NCBI RefSeq assembly: GCF_029223255.1
Contig: NZ_JARHUC010000004.1
Span: 124,001 to 188,000 of the forward strand
Reading direction: 5' to 3'
Length of the DNA stretch: 64,000 nucleotides
Origin: Albimonas marina
GTDB taxonomy: Bacteria; Pseudomonadota; Alphaproteobacteria; Rhodobacterales; Rhodobacteraceae
Shown here piece after piece: positions 1 to 8,696 of the stretch. The notes under the pieces were generated by a model. It had not been told where the DNA came from. It saw only the letters and a program-made list of their open reading frames with translations, and searched no databases. Every line of letters starts with the position of its first letter. The stretch's first letter is position 1. The translations under genes were made by a program, and so were the position numbers.

Positions 1-97
1 CGCCCGGGCCCGACGCCCAGGCCAGTCGCCCGGACCCATGGCGGCCCTGCGGGCAGGCCCGGGCCTGCGGCGCAGGGGCGCAGGCTAGGACCCGGCC

Positions 98-385
98 ATG
101 CCGAGACGCTTCTGGATCGAGTTCGAGCGCGCCCCCGGGCAGGTCGCCACCGCGCTTCACAGCTTCGGCGTGACCGCCCCGTCGCGCGACGCCGCCCTGG
201 CGCTGATCCGCGAGCGCGCTTATTGCGGCAAGGTGCCGCTGCCGGTCGCCAAGATCGTCGAGGACGTGGACGTCTCGACCCTCGATCCCAACCACGTCCT
301 GCCCAACATGGAGCCGCCGCACGAGACCGGCATCTGGTTCCCGATGGGGTTCCGCGACGCCTTCGCCCCCGACGATCCCGATTGA
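98..385 (+). CDS. Small hypothetical protein (95 aa)
   Basis: I do not recognise this protein. It is a soluble, acidic-tailed polypeptide of 95 residues with no signal peptide or membrane segment. It has one cysteine (YCGKVPLPVAKIVED) and a C-terminal part rich in Pro, Asp and aromatic residues (TGIWFPMGFRDAF). The residue mix looks coding rather than like a GC shadow, and the frame is used from an ATG with only a weak purine-rich stretch upstream. It stands alone: nothing readable precedes it at the window edge and 264 bases separate it from the next gene. Confidence 0.55.
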   Translation: MPRRFWIEFERAPGQVATALHSFGVTAPSRDAALALIRERAYCGKVPLPVAKIVEDVDVSTLDPNHVLPNMEPPHETGIWFPMGFRDAFAPDDPD

Positions 386-543
386 CGCGAGACGTCGGCG
401 AGCGCTTCGCCGGTCCGCGATCCCGTCGGCTCGCCGAGGGAGGCGGCGCCCCCGGGCGCGACGCCCGCCGCGCGCCGCGGGCAGGGCCTCCGCCCTTGGG
501 ATGACGCCCGACGCGGCGCCTCCTCGCGGATTGCGCATCATCC

Positions 544-568
544 GGGCGTGGAAACCCATCCCACGCCC
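544..568. other. Stem-loop GGGCGTGG/CCACGCCC
   Basis: An 8-bp perfect inverted repeat around a 9-nt loop lies between the small hypothetical gene and the DUF3108 gene. It has no T run, so it is only a possible factor-dependent terminator or leader structure. Confidence 0.3.
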
Positions 569-649
569 TCCTCACGCGATTTTCGCTTGCACGTTGCGGC
601 GCCGCATTTAACGGTTCGGTGACGTTTCCGAGATGAACGGAGTCCCGGG

Positions 650-1438
650 ATGCGCCGATCCGCCTGCCTCGCCTTCGCCCTCGCGCTGCCCGCCCTGCCG
701 GCCCAGGCGCAGGGGCCCGCAGCCGCCTCGACCCAGCCCGCGGCCGAGACGGCGGGCGCGCGCGAGCTGCTCTACCACCTCGACTGGGGCCCCGTGGCGC
801 TGGGCGAGTTCCGGGTGCGCCACGAACCCGGCGACGCCGGGGCGCTGACCATCGAGGCGCGCTCCCGCGGCCTCGCCTCGATGCTCTTCGACTTCTCCCT
901 GACCGAGGCCACCCGGCGCGAGGCCGACGGCGGCCGCCTGTTCACCATCACCGGCGAATTCGGCGACCGCGACTACGACCGCCTCGTCGACTGGACCCCA
1001 GGCCAGGCGCCCGAGGTCACCCACCGCGCCGGCGCCCCGGACGAGGAGCTGACGCCCGTGCCGCAGGCCCTGCTGCCCCGCTCGGTCGACCCGGCCGCGG
1101 CGGTGCTCGCGGTGCTCGACCAGATCGAGGCGGGCAAGGGCTGCGCCGGGGAATGGGCGATCTACGACGGCGTGCGGATGACCGCGCTGACCGTGCGCGA
1201 CGAGGGGCTCGACCAGATCGAGGCCGACCGCGACTGGACCTACGCCGGCCCCGCCCGCCGCTGCCGCCTGGGGATGGAGCGCCTGGGCGGCTACCCCGTC
1301 GACGACGAGCGCGAGACCTCCGAGGCCGACTTCGACCGCGTGCTGTGGATCGCCCAGATGGACGGCCGCCCGACGCCCGTGCGCCTGCAGGTCTCGTGGC
1401 CGCTGGGCTACGCCACCGGCCGAATCGACTTGCGTTGA
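650..1438 (+). CDS. DUF3108 domain-containing exported protein
   Basis: The first 20 residues form a signal peptide (two arginines, an Ala/Leu core, then PAQAQ), so the protein is exported to the periplasm. The rest fits the DUF3108 family: an early YHLDWGPVALGEFRV strand pair followed by a beta-rich body that ends in LGYATGRIDLR. Members are usually about 230-270 residues, as here. The molecular role of the family is not established. A GGAG motif about 7 nt before the ATG supports this start. The gene is followed by rsfS on the same strand after a 190-bp gap, so co-transcription is uncertain. Confidence 0.8.
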   Translation: MRRSACLAFALALPALPAQAQGPAAASTQPAAETAGARELLYHLDWGPVALGEFRVRHEPGDAGALTIEARSRGLASMLFDFSLTEATRREADGGRLFTITGEFGDRDYDRLVDWTPGQAPEVTHRAGAPDEELTPVPQALLPRSVDPAAAVLAVLDQIEAGKGCAGEWAIYDGVRMTALTVRDEGLDQIEADRDWTYAGPARRCRLGMERLGGYPVDDERETSEADFDRVLWIAQMDGRPTPVRLQVSWPLGYATGRIDLR

Positions 1439-1631
1439 TCCCGCGCCCGCTCTATCCGCCGGTTTTCCGGGCGCCGGGCGCCCACTGGTTGAGCGAAGCC
1501 CCCCTTTGAACTATGTTGAGACTCCGCCCTGCGCCGGGGCGCGAACGGGATTTCCGGCGCGCGACGTGGAGGAAATCGAACTGACCGGACTCGATAGCGC
1601 GGGGGCGACCCCGCCGGAGAACACGGAGCGA

Positions 1632-1997
1632 ATGGGTGGCGAAGACCTGCTCCGTCTTGTTCTGAACTCGCTCGAGGACGACAAGGCCGAGGACATCGTG
1701 CAGGTGGACCTGCGCGGCAAGTCCGACATCGCCGATTTCATGGTGATCGCCTCCGGCCGCTCGTCCCGACAGGTGGCCGCCATCTCGGAAAAGCTCATCG
1801 AACGTCTCAAGGCCGAGGCCCGGGTGTCCGCCCGCGCCGAGGGCAAGGATGCGGGCGACTGGGTGCTGATCGACGCGGGCGACGTGATCGTCCATGTCTT
1901 CCGGCCCGAGGTGCGCGAGTTCTACCAGCTCGAGAAGATGTGGCTGCCCGCCGGCGACGCGGCGAAACGCGCCTCCGGCACGCCCTCCTACGCCTGA
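1632..1997 (+). CDS. rsfS: Ribosome silencing factor RsfS
   Basis: RsfS (Iojap/RsfA family) binds ribosomal protein uL14 on the 50S subunit and blocks subunit joining when nutrients are short. The family core is clear: LVLNSLEDDKAEDIVQVDL, then the signature DIADFMVIASGRSSRQV and GDWVLIDAGDVIVHVFRPEVREFYQLEKMW. The frame is open upstream to a TTG at 1506, but that would add 42 residues unlike the family. The ATG at 1632 gives 121 residues, close to the usual 105-125. rlmH begins 19 nt after the stop, which is the classic rsfS-rlmH pairing. Confidence 0.93.
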   Translation: MGGEDLLRLVLNSLEDDKAEDIVQVDLRGKSDIADFMVIASGRSSRQVAAISEKLIERLKAEARVSARAEGKDAGDWVLIDAGDVIVHVFRPEVREFYQLEKMWLPAGDAAKRASGTPSYA

Positions 1998-2016
1998 CCC
2001 GCCGGACGGGTCGGGC

Positions 2017-2487
2017 GTGAAAGTGCATCTGGTCGCCGTGGGGCGCGCCCGCGGCGGGCCCGAGGCGACGCTCGTCGACGACTGGCTGACGCGCTTCGAC
2101 CGCGCGGCGCGGCCGCTGGGCCTGGGCCCGGCGCGCCTGCTGGAGGTCGAGGACCGCAAGGGCCGCGGATCGGAGGCGGAGGGCGAGCTGATCCTCGCCG
2201 CCCTCCCCGACGGCGCGGCGCTGGTGGTGCTGGACGAGCGCGGAAAGCAGCTGACCTCCCCCGACTTCGCCGGCCGCCTCGCGGACTGGCGCGACCAGGG
2301 CCGCCGCGACGCGGTGCTGGCCATCGGGGGCGCCGACGGCCATTCGGACGCGGTGCGCGCGCGGGCCGACCTGATGCTCAGCTTCGGAAAGATGGTCTGG
2401 CCGCACATGCTGGCCCGCGCCATGGCGGCCGAGCAGATCTACCGCGCCGCCACCATCCTCGCCGGAAGCCCCTACCACCGCGCCTGA
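2017..2487 (+). CDS. rlmH: 23S rRNA (pseudouridine1915-N3)-methyltransferase RlmH
   Basis: RlmH is the SPOUT-class enzyme that methylates N3 of pseudouridine 1915 in helix 69 of 23S rRNA on assembled 70S ribosomes. The 156-residue product matches the family length. It ends with the typical SAM-knot and tail motifs: LAIGGADGH, then LSFGKMVWPHMLARAM and EQIYRAATILAGSPYHR. The start is taken as the GTG giving VKVHLVAVGRAR, where the family begins; the open frame upstream is low-complexity. The gene follows rsfS by 19 nt and is probably co-transcribed with it. Confidence 0.93.
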   Translation: MKVHLVAVGRARGGPEATLVDDWLTRFDRAARPLGLGPARLLEVEDRKGRGSEAEGELILAALPDGAALVVLDERGKQLTSPDFAGRLADWRDQGRRDAVLAIGGADGHSDAVRARADLMLSFGKMVWPHMLARAMAAEQIYRAATILAGSPYHRA

Positions 2488-2967
2488 CCGGGCGCGCACG
2501 CGGCCTGCAGGCGGGCCCGGGCTCGCGGCCGGCGGGCGTGCGCCATCGCGCGGCGCGGCGCTCGAGGCGCATCTTCAGGAAAACTCGGCAAGACGGGCGT
2601 CTTCAGGCCCCGGCGCGCCGCGCGCGGCGGCGGCGAGGGGCACGACCAGGCCGGGCGGGTCCCCGCCCGCCCGGCCCGGTCGCGGTCGCGGCGGCGCCGC
2701 GCGCCGGCTGGGAGGGGACACGTCTCCCGGCCGGACCGGCCCACGGGGCCGGGAGGCGGGGAGGGGCCCCAGACCCCGCCCCGCGCCGCCGGCGCGGCGC
2801 CGCCGCGGGAACGGGGCCGCATCGCGATCTCCCGTCCCGTTCGGTTCCTCAACCAACGACGCCGCCGATCCCCGGGGGACCGACGGCGCCTGCGCCCGGC
2901 CTGCGGGCGAGCGGCGCGGGCGCGCCGGACCGCCGCGCGGGCGATCCGACGAGCCGCGGGGCCTCGA
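2488..2967. other. Gene-free interval between rlmH and ohr
   Basis: This 480-bp stretch lies between the convergent ends of rlmH and ohr. Frames are open on both strands only because the sequence is so GC-rich, and they encode Arg/Pro/Gly/Ala-rich strings without a start context. A short inverted repeat, AAGACG-GG-CGTCTT, sits at 2590-2603. I see nothing else. Confidence 0.5.
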
Positions 2968-3393
2968 TCAGGCGACCGTCAGGCCCACGTCCACGTTGCC
3001 GCGGGTGGCGTTCGAATACGGGCACACCTGGTGCGCCGCCTCGACCAGCTTCTCGGCGTCCGCCTTGTCGACGCCCGGCATCGAGATCTTCAGCGCCGCG
3101 GTGATGCCGAACCCGCCCTCGGAGCGCGGGCCGATCCCCACCGTCGCCTCGACCGTCGCGTCGTTGGGCACCTTCACGAAGCCCTCGCCGCGCGAAACGG
3201 CCTTCATCGCGCCCAGGAAGCAGGCGGCGTAGCCGGCGGCGAACAGCTGCTCGGGGTTGTTGCCGTCGCCCGAGCCGCCCATCTCCTTCGGCGGCGCGAG
3301 CTTCACCTTCAGGGAGCCGTCCAGCGTCTCGGCGGCGCCGTCGCGGCCCCCGGTGGCGCGGGCCTGGGTCGTGTATTTCACGTCGACGGGCAT
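2968..3393 (-). CDS. ohr: Organic hydroperoxide resistance protein Ohr (OsmC family)
   Basis: Ohr is a cytosolic thiol peroxidase that reduces organic and fatty-acid hydroperoxides using lipoylated proteins as electron donors. The 141-residue product has the two catalytic cysteines in their family contexts: Cys58 in AAGYAACFLGAM and Cys124 in HQVCPYSNATRG. An ATG 18 nt further upstream exists, but GAGGAGG lies 5 nt before the ATG chosen here, so the shorter start is favoured. It is divergent from a MarR-type ohrR gene, the standard peroxide-sensing arrangement, with candidate operator repeats in the gap. Confidence 0.93.
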   Translation of the reverse strand: MPVDVKYTTQARATGGRDGAAETLDGSLKVKLAPPKEMGGSGDGNNPEQLFAAGYAACFLGAMKAVSRGEGFVKVPNDATVEATVGIGPRSEGGFGITAALKISMPGVDKADAEKLVEAAHQVCPYSNATRGNVDVGLTVA

Positions 3394-3426
3394 GGTGGCC
3401 TCCTCAGTCATCCGAATATGTCGTGT

Positions 3427-3439
3427 GCGATTAGATCGC
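3427..3439. promoter_or_regulatory. Candidate OhrR operator half near ohr
   Basis: GCGAT-TAG-ATCGC is a 5-bp inverted repeat in the ohr/ohrR divergent gap, 33 bp upstream of the ohr start. It shares the string GTGCGAT with the second repeat nearer ohrR, which suggests two related regulator sites. Assignment to OhrR is inferred from position. Confidence 0.45.
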
Positions 3440-3488
3440 GTGAGACATATCTGGGCTCATCCCCTCGCAAAGTCAATCTCAATCGATT

Positions 3489-3504
3489 ATATCGGGTGCG
3501 ATAT
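3489..3504. promoter_or_regulatory. Candidate OhrR operator near ohrR
   Basis: ATATCG-GGTG-CGATAT is a perfect 6-bp inverted repeat in an AT-rich part of the divergent gap, 37 bp before the ohrR start codon. It is placed where a regulator could cover the ohrR promoter for autoregulation. OhrR proteins bind AT-rich palindromes, so the fit is reasonable but unproven. Confidence 0.5.
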
Positions 3505-3541
3505 TTTGCGAGACGCAGCGGACATCCGCTCAGGAGGCTCC

Positions 3542-4066
3542 ATGTCCTGCACCGGCGCCGATCCCGCCGAGACGCCCCAGGAGGCGCCCGCCGAAGAGTC
3601 CGTCGAGACCGGGGCGCCCCCGTCCGAATCGATGCTGTGCTTCGCGCTCTACTCGGCCAGCCACGCGATGAACCGGGTCTACCGCCCCTGGCTCGAGCGG
3701 CTGGGCCTGACCTATCCGCAGTTCCTGGCGATGACCGCGCTGTGGTCGCGCGACGACCGCATGGTGGGGGAGCTCTGCGCCGAGCTGAAGCTGGCCACCA
3801 GCACCCTGACCCCGGTGCTCAAGCGCCTCGAGACGCTGGGCCTGATCGAGCGGCGGCGCGACCATGGCGACGCCCGCGCCGTGCGGGTGACCCTGACGCC
3901 CGAAGGGCGGGCGCTGCATTCGCGGACCGAGGGCCTGGGCCCCGCGATCCTCGAGGCGACGGGGATGACGCTGCAGGAGGCGCTGTCGCTGAACGCCGCG
4001 GTGGCGGGCCTGCGCGACCGCCTCCTCGCCCACGCCGACCGCCGCGACGCCGAAGCCGCGGCCTGA
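3542..4066 (+). CDS. ohrR: MarR-family peroxide sensor OhrR
   Basis: OhrR represses ohr and releases DNA when its reactive cysteine is oxidised by organic hydroperoxide. Cys33 sits in the diagnostic context MLCFALYSASHAMNRVYRPWL, followed by LGLTYPQFLAM. The winged helix is VGELCAELKLATSTLTPVLKRLE plus RRRDHGDARAVRVTLTPEG. The reactive Cys is preceded by a 30-residue acidic, Pro-rich N-terminal extension that is longer than usual. I see no cysteine in the C-terminal dimer helices where two-Cys OhrR proteins have a resolving residue, so a one-Cys mechanism is likely. AGGAGG lies 5 nt before the ATG. Confidence 0.92.
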   Translation: MSCTGADPAETPQEAPAEESVETGAPPSESMLCFALYSASHAMNRVYRPWLERLGLTYPQFLAMTALWSRDDRMVGELCAELKLATSTLTPVLKRLETLGLIERRRDHGDARAVRVTLTPEGRALHSRTEGLGPAILEATGMTLQEALSLNAAVAGLRDRLLAHADRRDAEAAA

Positions 4067-4183
4067 GCCCGAGCGGGCGAAGCCCCTAGGGACGGGACGG
4101 CGGGGCGTAGCCCCTCAGGCACCTTCGGCGCAGGCGCCCTCGGGCCCGGAATTCCCGGTCCCAGACCTCCCGGCCCCGCGTCC

Positions 4184-5416
4184 TCAGTCGGCGCAGATCT
4201 CCTTCAGGGCGATCCAGTCCGCGTCTTCCAGCGCCGGCTTCCAGGCGCTGCCCTTCAGGCGGTCGGCCGCCTCCGCCGCCTCCACCCGCGCCTCGAGGTC
4301 GGGGTGGGAGGCGAAATGCCGGGCCATGCCCTCGGTCCGCGCGCCCTGCATACCCTCCAGCTTGCGGAAGAAGTCGGCCAGCGATTCGGCCGGCAGGCCC
4401 GCGTCGGCGAGCATGTCGTGGGCGAAGGCGTCGGCCTCCATCTCCATCTCGCGCGAATAGGAGGCCGCCAGCGCCATCTGAGTCAGCCCGGCCAGCGTGC
4501 CGCCCGACAGGTCGCCCATGAACAGCGTCATCAGCCCCTGCGTCCCCGCCTGGCGCAGCAGCGCGCGCAGCCCGTCGCGATGGGCGACATGGCCCAGCTC
4601 GTGCGCCAGCACCGCGGCCACCTCGTCGGGGCCCGAGGCGGTCTCGAGCAGGCCCGACAGGATCGCCACGCGCCCGCCGGGGGCGGCGAAGGCGTTCACC
4701 TGGGGGGAGCGGATCACCTCCAGCGTCACCGGCACGTGCAGGCGCACCCCGGCCAGCAGCCGGTCGGCCAGGTGCTCCAGCGCCACCGCGCCCTCGGGGC
4801 TGGTGCAGACCGGGTCCTCGCCCTGGCCCATCGCCGCGATCTGCTGCGCCATGATCGCGTCGCCCAGCTTGCGCTCCTGCGCCGGCGGAACCAGGTCGGC
4901 CATCCGCTGCGTCGCCCAGGGCAGGCCCCAGACCACCAGCGCCGCCCCCAGCGCCACCGCCGCGGCGAACCAGCCGAACAGGCGCATCAGCATCGGCAGG
5001 CGCGAGGGGCGGCGGTCGAGGTCGGCGCACACCTCCTCGATGGCGCGGATCATCTCGGGGTCGGTGATCAGCAGGCTCTCGTCGCCGTCGGCGTCGCCCC
5101 AGGCGTCGTCGGGCTCGGGCGTCAGCGACAGGGCCGCGCGGTCGCCGCCCGGCGCGCGCACCCGGCGCAGGCTCGCCAGCGTCCAGTGGGCGACGGGCAT
5201 GTCGTCGAAACTCATCAGGATCAGCGAGGCCTCGCCGAAGCGGACCACCACCTCCTGGGGTCGTTGCGAGAATCCGTCCCGATAGACGCCCGTGGATTCC
5301 AGGAGCGCATATCGCGTCAGCGCGGTTCTGCCCGCCGTTCCGCCGCGTCCGAAGCCGCCCGCCATGCCTGCGCGTCGCGCTCCTCTTGCGCGCGGCCGTT
5401 CCGGCCTGCGCGTCAT
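4184..5416 (-). CDS. M48 family membrane metallopeptidase
   Basis: This is a zinc metalloprotease with the HEXXH site HELGH at residues 272-276 and the downstream glutamate ligand in EMEMEADAFAHD (about 323-334). Residues 36-135 form an N-terminal domain with the strand pattern seen in large M48 proteins of alphaproteobacteria. One membrane segment lies at 143-165, so the protease domain is probably anchored in the inner membrane and faces the periplasm. The first 30 residues are low-complexity and Arg/Gly-rich, so the true start may be internal. The substrate is not evident. It stands alone on the minus strand. Confidence 0.85.
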   Translation of the reverse strand: MTRRPERPRARGARRAGMAGGFGRGGTAGRTALTRYALLESTGVYRDGFSQRPQEVVVRFGEASLILMSFDDMPVAHWTLASLRRVRAPGGDRAALSLTPEPDDAWGDADGDESLLITDPEMIRAIEEVCADLDRRPSRLPMLMRLFGWFAAAVALGAALVVWGLPWATQRMADLVPPAQERKLGDAIMAQQIAAMGQGEDPVCTSPEGAVALEHLADRLLAGVRLHVPVTLEVIRSPQVNAFAAPGGRVAILSGLLETASGPDEVAAVLAHELGHVAHRDGLRALLRQAGTQGLMTLFMGDLSGGTLAGLTQMALAASYSREMEMEADAFAHDMLADAGLPAESLADFFRKLEGMQGARTEGMARHFASHPDLEARVEAAEAADRLKGSAWKPALEDADWIALKEICAD

Positions 5417-5540
5417 CCTGCCTTCGGCTCCCCTCTTAGACGGTTTGTCCGCGGGAAACGAGGGCGCCCGCCGCGGAGCCTCGCCGCAGGGGGCGCCGCA
5501 GGTCGCCGTTCGCGCGGAGGCGCAGCGCCCCCGCGCCGCC

Positions 5541-6158
5541 TCAGACCGGCGGCTCGCGCATCAGCGCGGCCAGCGTCTCCAGTTCCGCCCCGATCGAGCC
5601 GGGCATGGCCTCGGCCGCGCCCAGGCGCATCGCCTCGGGCTTGTTCTGGCCCAGCTTCCAGGTGCCGTCGGTCTCCTCGATCTCCAAGCGCACGGGCAGG
5701 ATCATCCGCTCCATCTTCTCCAGCGTCCCGCGGTCCATCTTGTCGAGCGTCCAGGGCTTCTTGCCCGGCAGCGCCCCCTCGAACCGGGCCGACAGCGCGG
5801 CGAGGTGGGGGCGCAGCGCCTCCGGCTCGCGCAGCGACAGGCGCCCGCGCAGGTGGGCGGCGACGTAGTTCCAGGTCGGCACCTGCCCCGGGTCGCCGTA
5901 CCAGTCGGGCGAGACGTAGCCGTCCGCCCCCTGCACCGCCAGCACCGCCGCCGCCGGCCCCTCGGCCAGCCGCCGCGCGATGGGGTTGGAGCGCACCAGG
6001 TGCAGGTCCGCCGCCCCGTCCGTCTCCATCACGAAGGGCACGTGGGAGATCAGGGGGAACGGCTCGGCCGAAACGACCAGCGTGCCGAAGCCGCGGGCCT
6101 TCGCCAGCGCCAGGTGATGGGCGCGGGTGGATTTGCGGAAGGCGGGATTGGGATGCAT
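5541..6158 (-). CDS. FMN-binding negative transcriptional regulator (PaiB-like)
   Basis: The 205-residue product begins MHPNPAFR and carries the PaiB/FMN-binding split-barrel motifs: SHVPFVMETD, VQGADGYVSPDWYGDPGQVPTWNYVAAHLRG, then KPWTLDKMD. PaiB was described in Bacillus as a negative regulator of degradative enzymes and sporulation, but most family members are better regarded as small flavoproteins of unknown role. The start codon is separated from the stop of the upstream GNAT gene by one base, so the two are surely co-transcribed. The frame is open further upstream but is then antisense-like. Confidence 0.85.
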   Translation of the reverse strand: MHPNPAFRKSTRAHHLALAKARGFGTLVVSAEPFPLISHVPFVMETDGAADLHLVRSNPIARRLAEGPAAAVLAVQGADGYVSPDWYGDPGQVPTWNYVAAHLRGRLSLREPEALRPHLAALSARFEGALPGKKPWTLDKMDRGTLEKMERMILPVRLEIEETDGTWKLGQNKPEAMRLGAAEAMPGSIGAELETLAALMREPPV

Positions 6159-6159
6159 G

Positions 6160-6960
6160 TCAGGCGCGGCTCCAGCGCAGCACGGCGAGGCCGGGAAGGG
6201 CCGCCCCCTCGTCGAAGGCGGCGGCGAAGAGGGAGTGGGGAACCTCCGGCGCGGCGTCCGCCAGGCGCTCCATCGCCTCGTCCCGCGCGGCCAGCCCCTC
6301 ATGCGCGAGATGCCCCAGCTTCAGCGCGGCCGCGCGGGCCACGCCCTCGCGCCCGCCCGCCGGGGCGGCGCGCAGGCGGGCGAGCTCGTAGCCCGCGAGG
6401 CTGCGCACCCGCGCCTCGGAATATTCGTCGAGCAGGGCCATCCGCCCGTCGCGGACCAGCCCCACCCGCTCCAGCACCCGCACCGAGGCGGGGTTCAGCA
6501 GGTCCCAGACGGTGGCGTAGAGCGAGAGCGGCCCCGGCAGCGCCCGGAAGGCGGCCAGCGCCGCCGTCGCCGCCTCGCTCATCACGCCGCGGCCATGGGC
6601 GCGGCGGTCGAGCGCGTAGAACACCTCTCCGCCCCAGCCCCCGCCCGCGGGCGCAGCGCCGTAGAAGCCCACGACGCCGAGAAAGCCGGCCAGCGCCGGA
6701 TCGCTCTCCGCCCGCCCCTCGACCGCATAGGCGCCCAGGCCCCCGGCCGTCCAGATCGCCGCGCCGCGGTCGCCGTCCTCGCCCAGCCCCTCGCACCAGT
6801 CCTCGGCCCAATGCCGTTGCAGCTCGGGGGTCGAGCAGTCGTGGAACAGCATCGTGGCGACCTCGCCGTCGGCGAAGACCGCCGCGCGCAGCGCCGACGC
6901 GTCGGCGCGGCGCAGCGGGCGCAGGACCAGCCGGTCCGTCGTCAGGGTCCGGGGGCTCAT
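6160..6960 (-). CDS. GNAT family N-acetyltransferase with C-terminal extension
   Basis: Residues 1-180 form a GNAT acyltransferase of the RimJ/RimL type: it starts TLTTDRLVLRPLRRADA, has the acetyl-CoA loop region RRAHGRGVMSEAATAAL, and ends the fold with NPASVRVLERVGL. The last 85 residues are an Ala/Glu-rich extension of no recognisable fold. The acceptor substrate cannot be told from sequence. It lies between mtnA (8-nt gap) and the PaiB-like gene (1-nt gap) in one minus-strand operon. Confidence 0.85.
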   Translation of the reverse strand: MSPRTLTTDRLVLRPLRRADASALRAAVFADGEVATMLFHDCSTPELQRHWAEDWCEGLGEDGDRGAAIWTAGGLGAYAVEGRAESDPALAGFLGVVGFYGAAPAGGGWGGEVFYALDRRAHGRGVMSEAATAALAAFRALPGPLSLYATVWDLLNPASVRVLERVGLVRDGRMALLDEYSEARVRSLAGYELARLRAAPAGGREGVARAAALKLGHLAHEGLAARDEAMERLADAAPEVPHSLFAAAFDEGAALPGLAVLRWSRA

Positions 6961-6968
6961 CGCGACGA

Positions 6969-8059
<1,091 letters not shown>

Positions 8060-8063
<4 letters not shown>

Positions 8064-8440
8064 GGGGTCTCCTCCAGCGGGGTGTAGCCCGCAGGCGTGA
8101 AACGGGGGGTGCACAGGCACAGGAACACCAGGTCTTCCGCGCCCGTGTTGGCGATGCGCTGGGCGCAGCCGGCGGGGATCAGCGCGGCGTCGCCGGGGCC
8201 GAGGTCCCGGGCCTCGCCGTCCAGCTCCAGCCGGCCGGTCCCGCGCAGGATCACGTAGCGCTCGTCCACGTCCAGCGCGTGCAGCTCGGTCACTGCGCCC
8301 GGCGCGACGGTCGCCTCGGCGAGGCTGGCGGCCGGGTCGGCGGGATCGTTCAGCAGCTCGCGGATCTCGCAGCGCTCGCGCGTGTCGAACGGGGCGCCGG
8401 CGGCGCCGGGAAGGACGAGGGGAGCGCGCAGGCGGGTCAT
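8060..8440 (-). CDS. Single-domain cupin protein
   Basis: This 126-residue protein is almost entirely one cupin barrel. Motif 1 is [21 protein letters not shown] and motif 2 is [18 protein letters not shown]. The usual metal ligands are incomplete: HxH has become HAL and the motif-2 histidine is Arg, so metal binding is doubtful. It is the first gene of the operon with mtnA and overlaps it by 4 bases, which argues for a linked role. Cupins act in some methylthioadenosine salvage routes, but the altered ligands make direct assignment unsafe. Confidence 0.82.
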
Positions 8441-8696
8441 GGCGCGGATGATAAGCGCCGGCCGGGCGGGAGGAAAGCCGCGCCGCCCGCCTGAGGCGGA
8501 ATGGGCCGCGGCCGCCGCCTCCGTCCCGCGGTTCACGCGCGGCTCATCGCACGGGTCGGCCGGACCCTGCCAGGCGGATTTCATTCCGGAGAATGGAAGC
8601 TTCGGGCGCGGAAACCGTCGGCCGCGCCCAATCGTCTTGCGATGCAGCGAAACCGTGCGATCCTTCCGCAAGGCGAATTCGATGGAGGATCCGGCG

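Noticed and set aside
1506-1631. A TTG start adding 42 residues to RsfS
   Set aside because: The added stretch is unlike the family and no ribosome-binding site precedes it; the ATG at 1632 gives the normal length.
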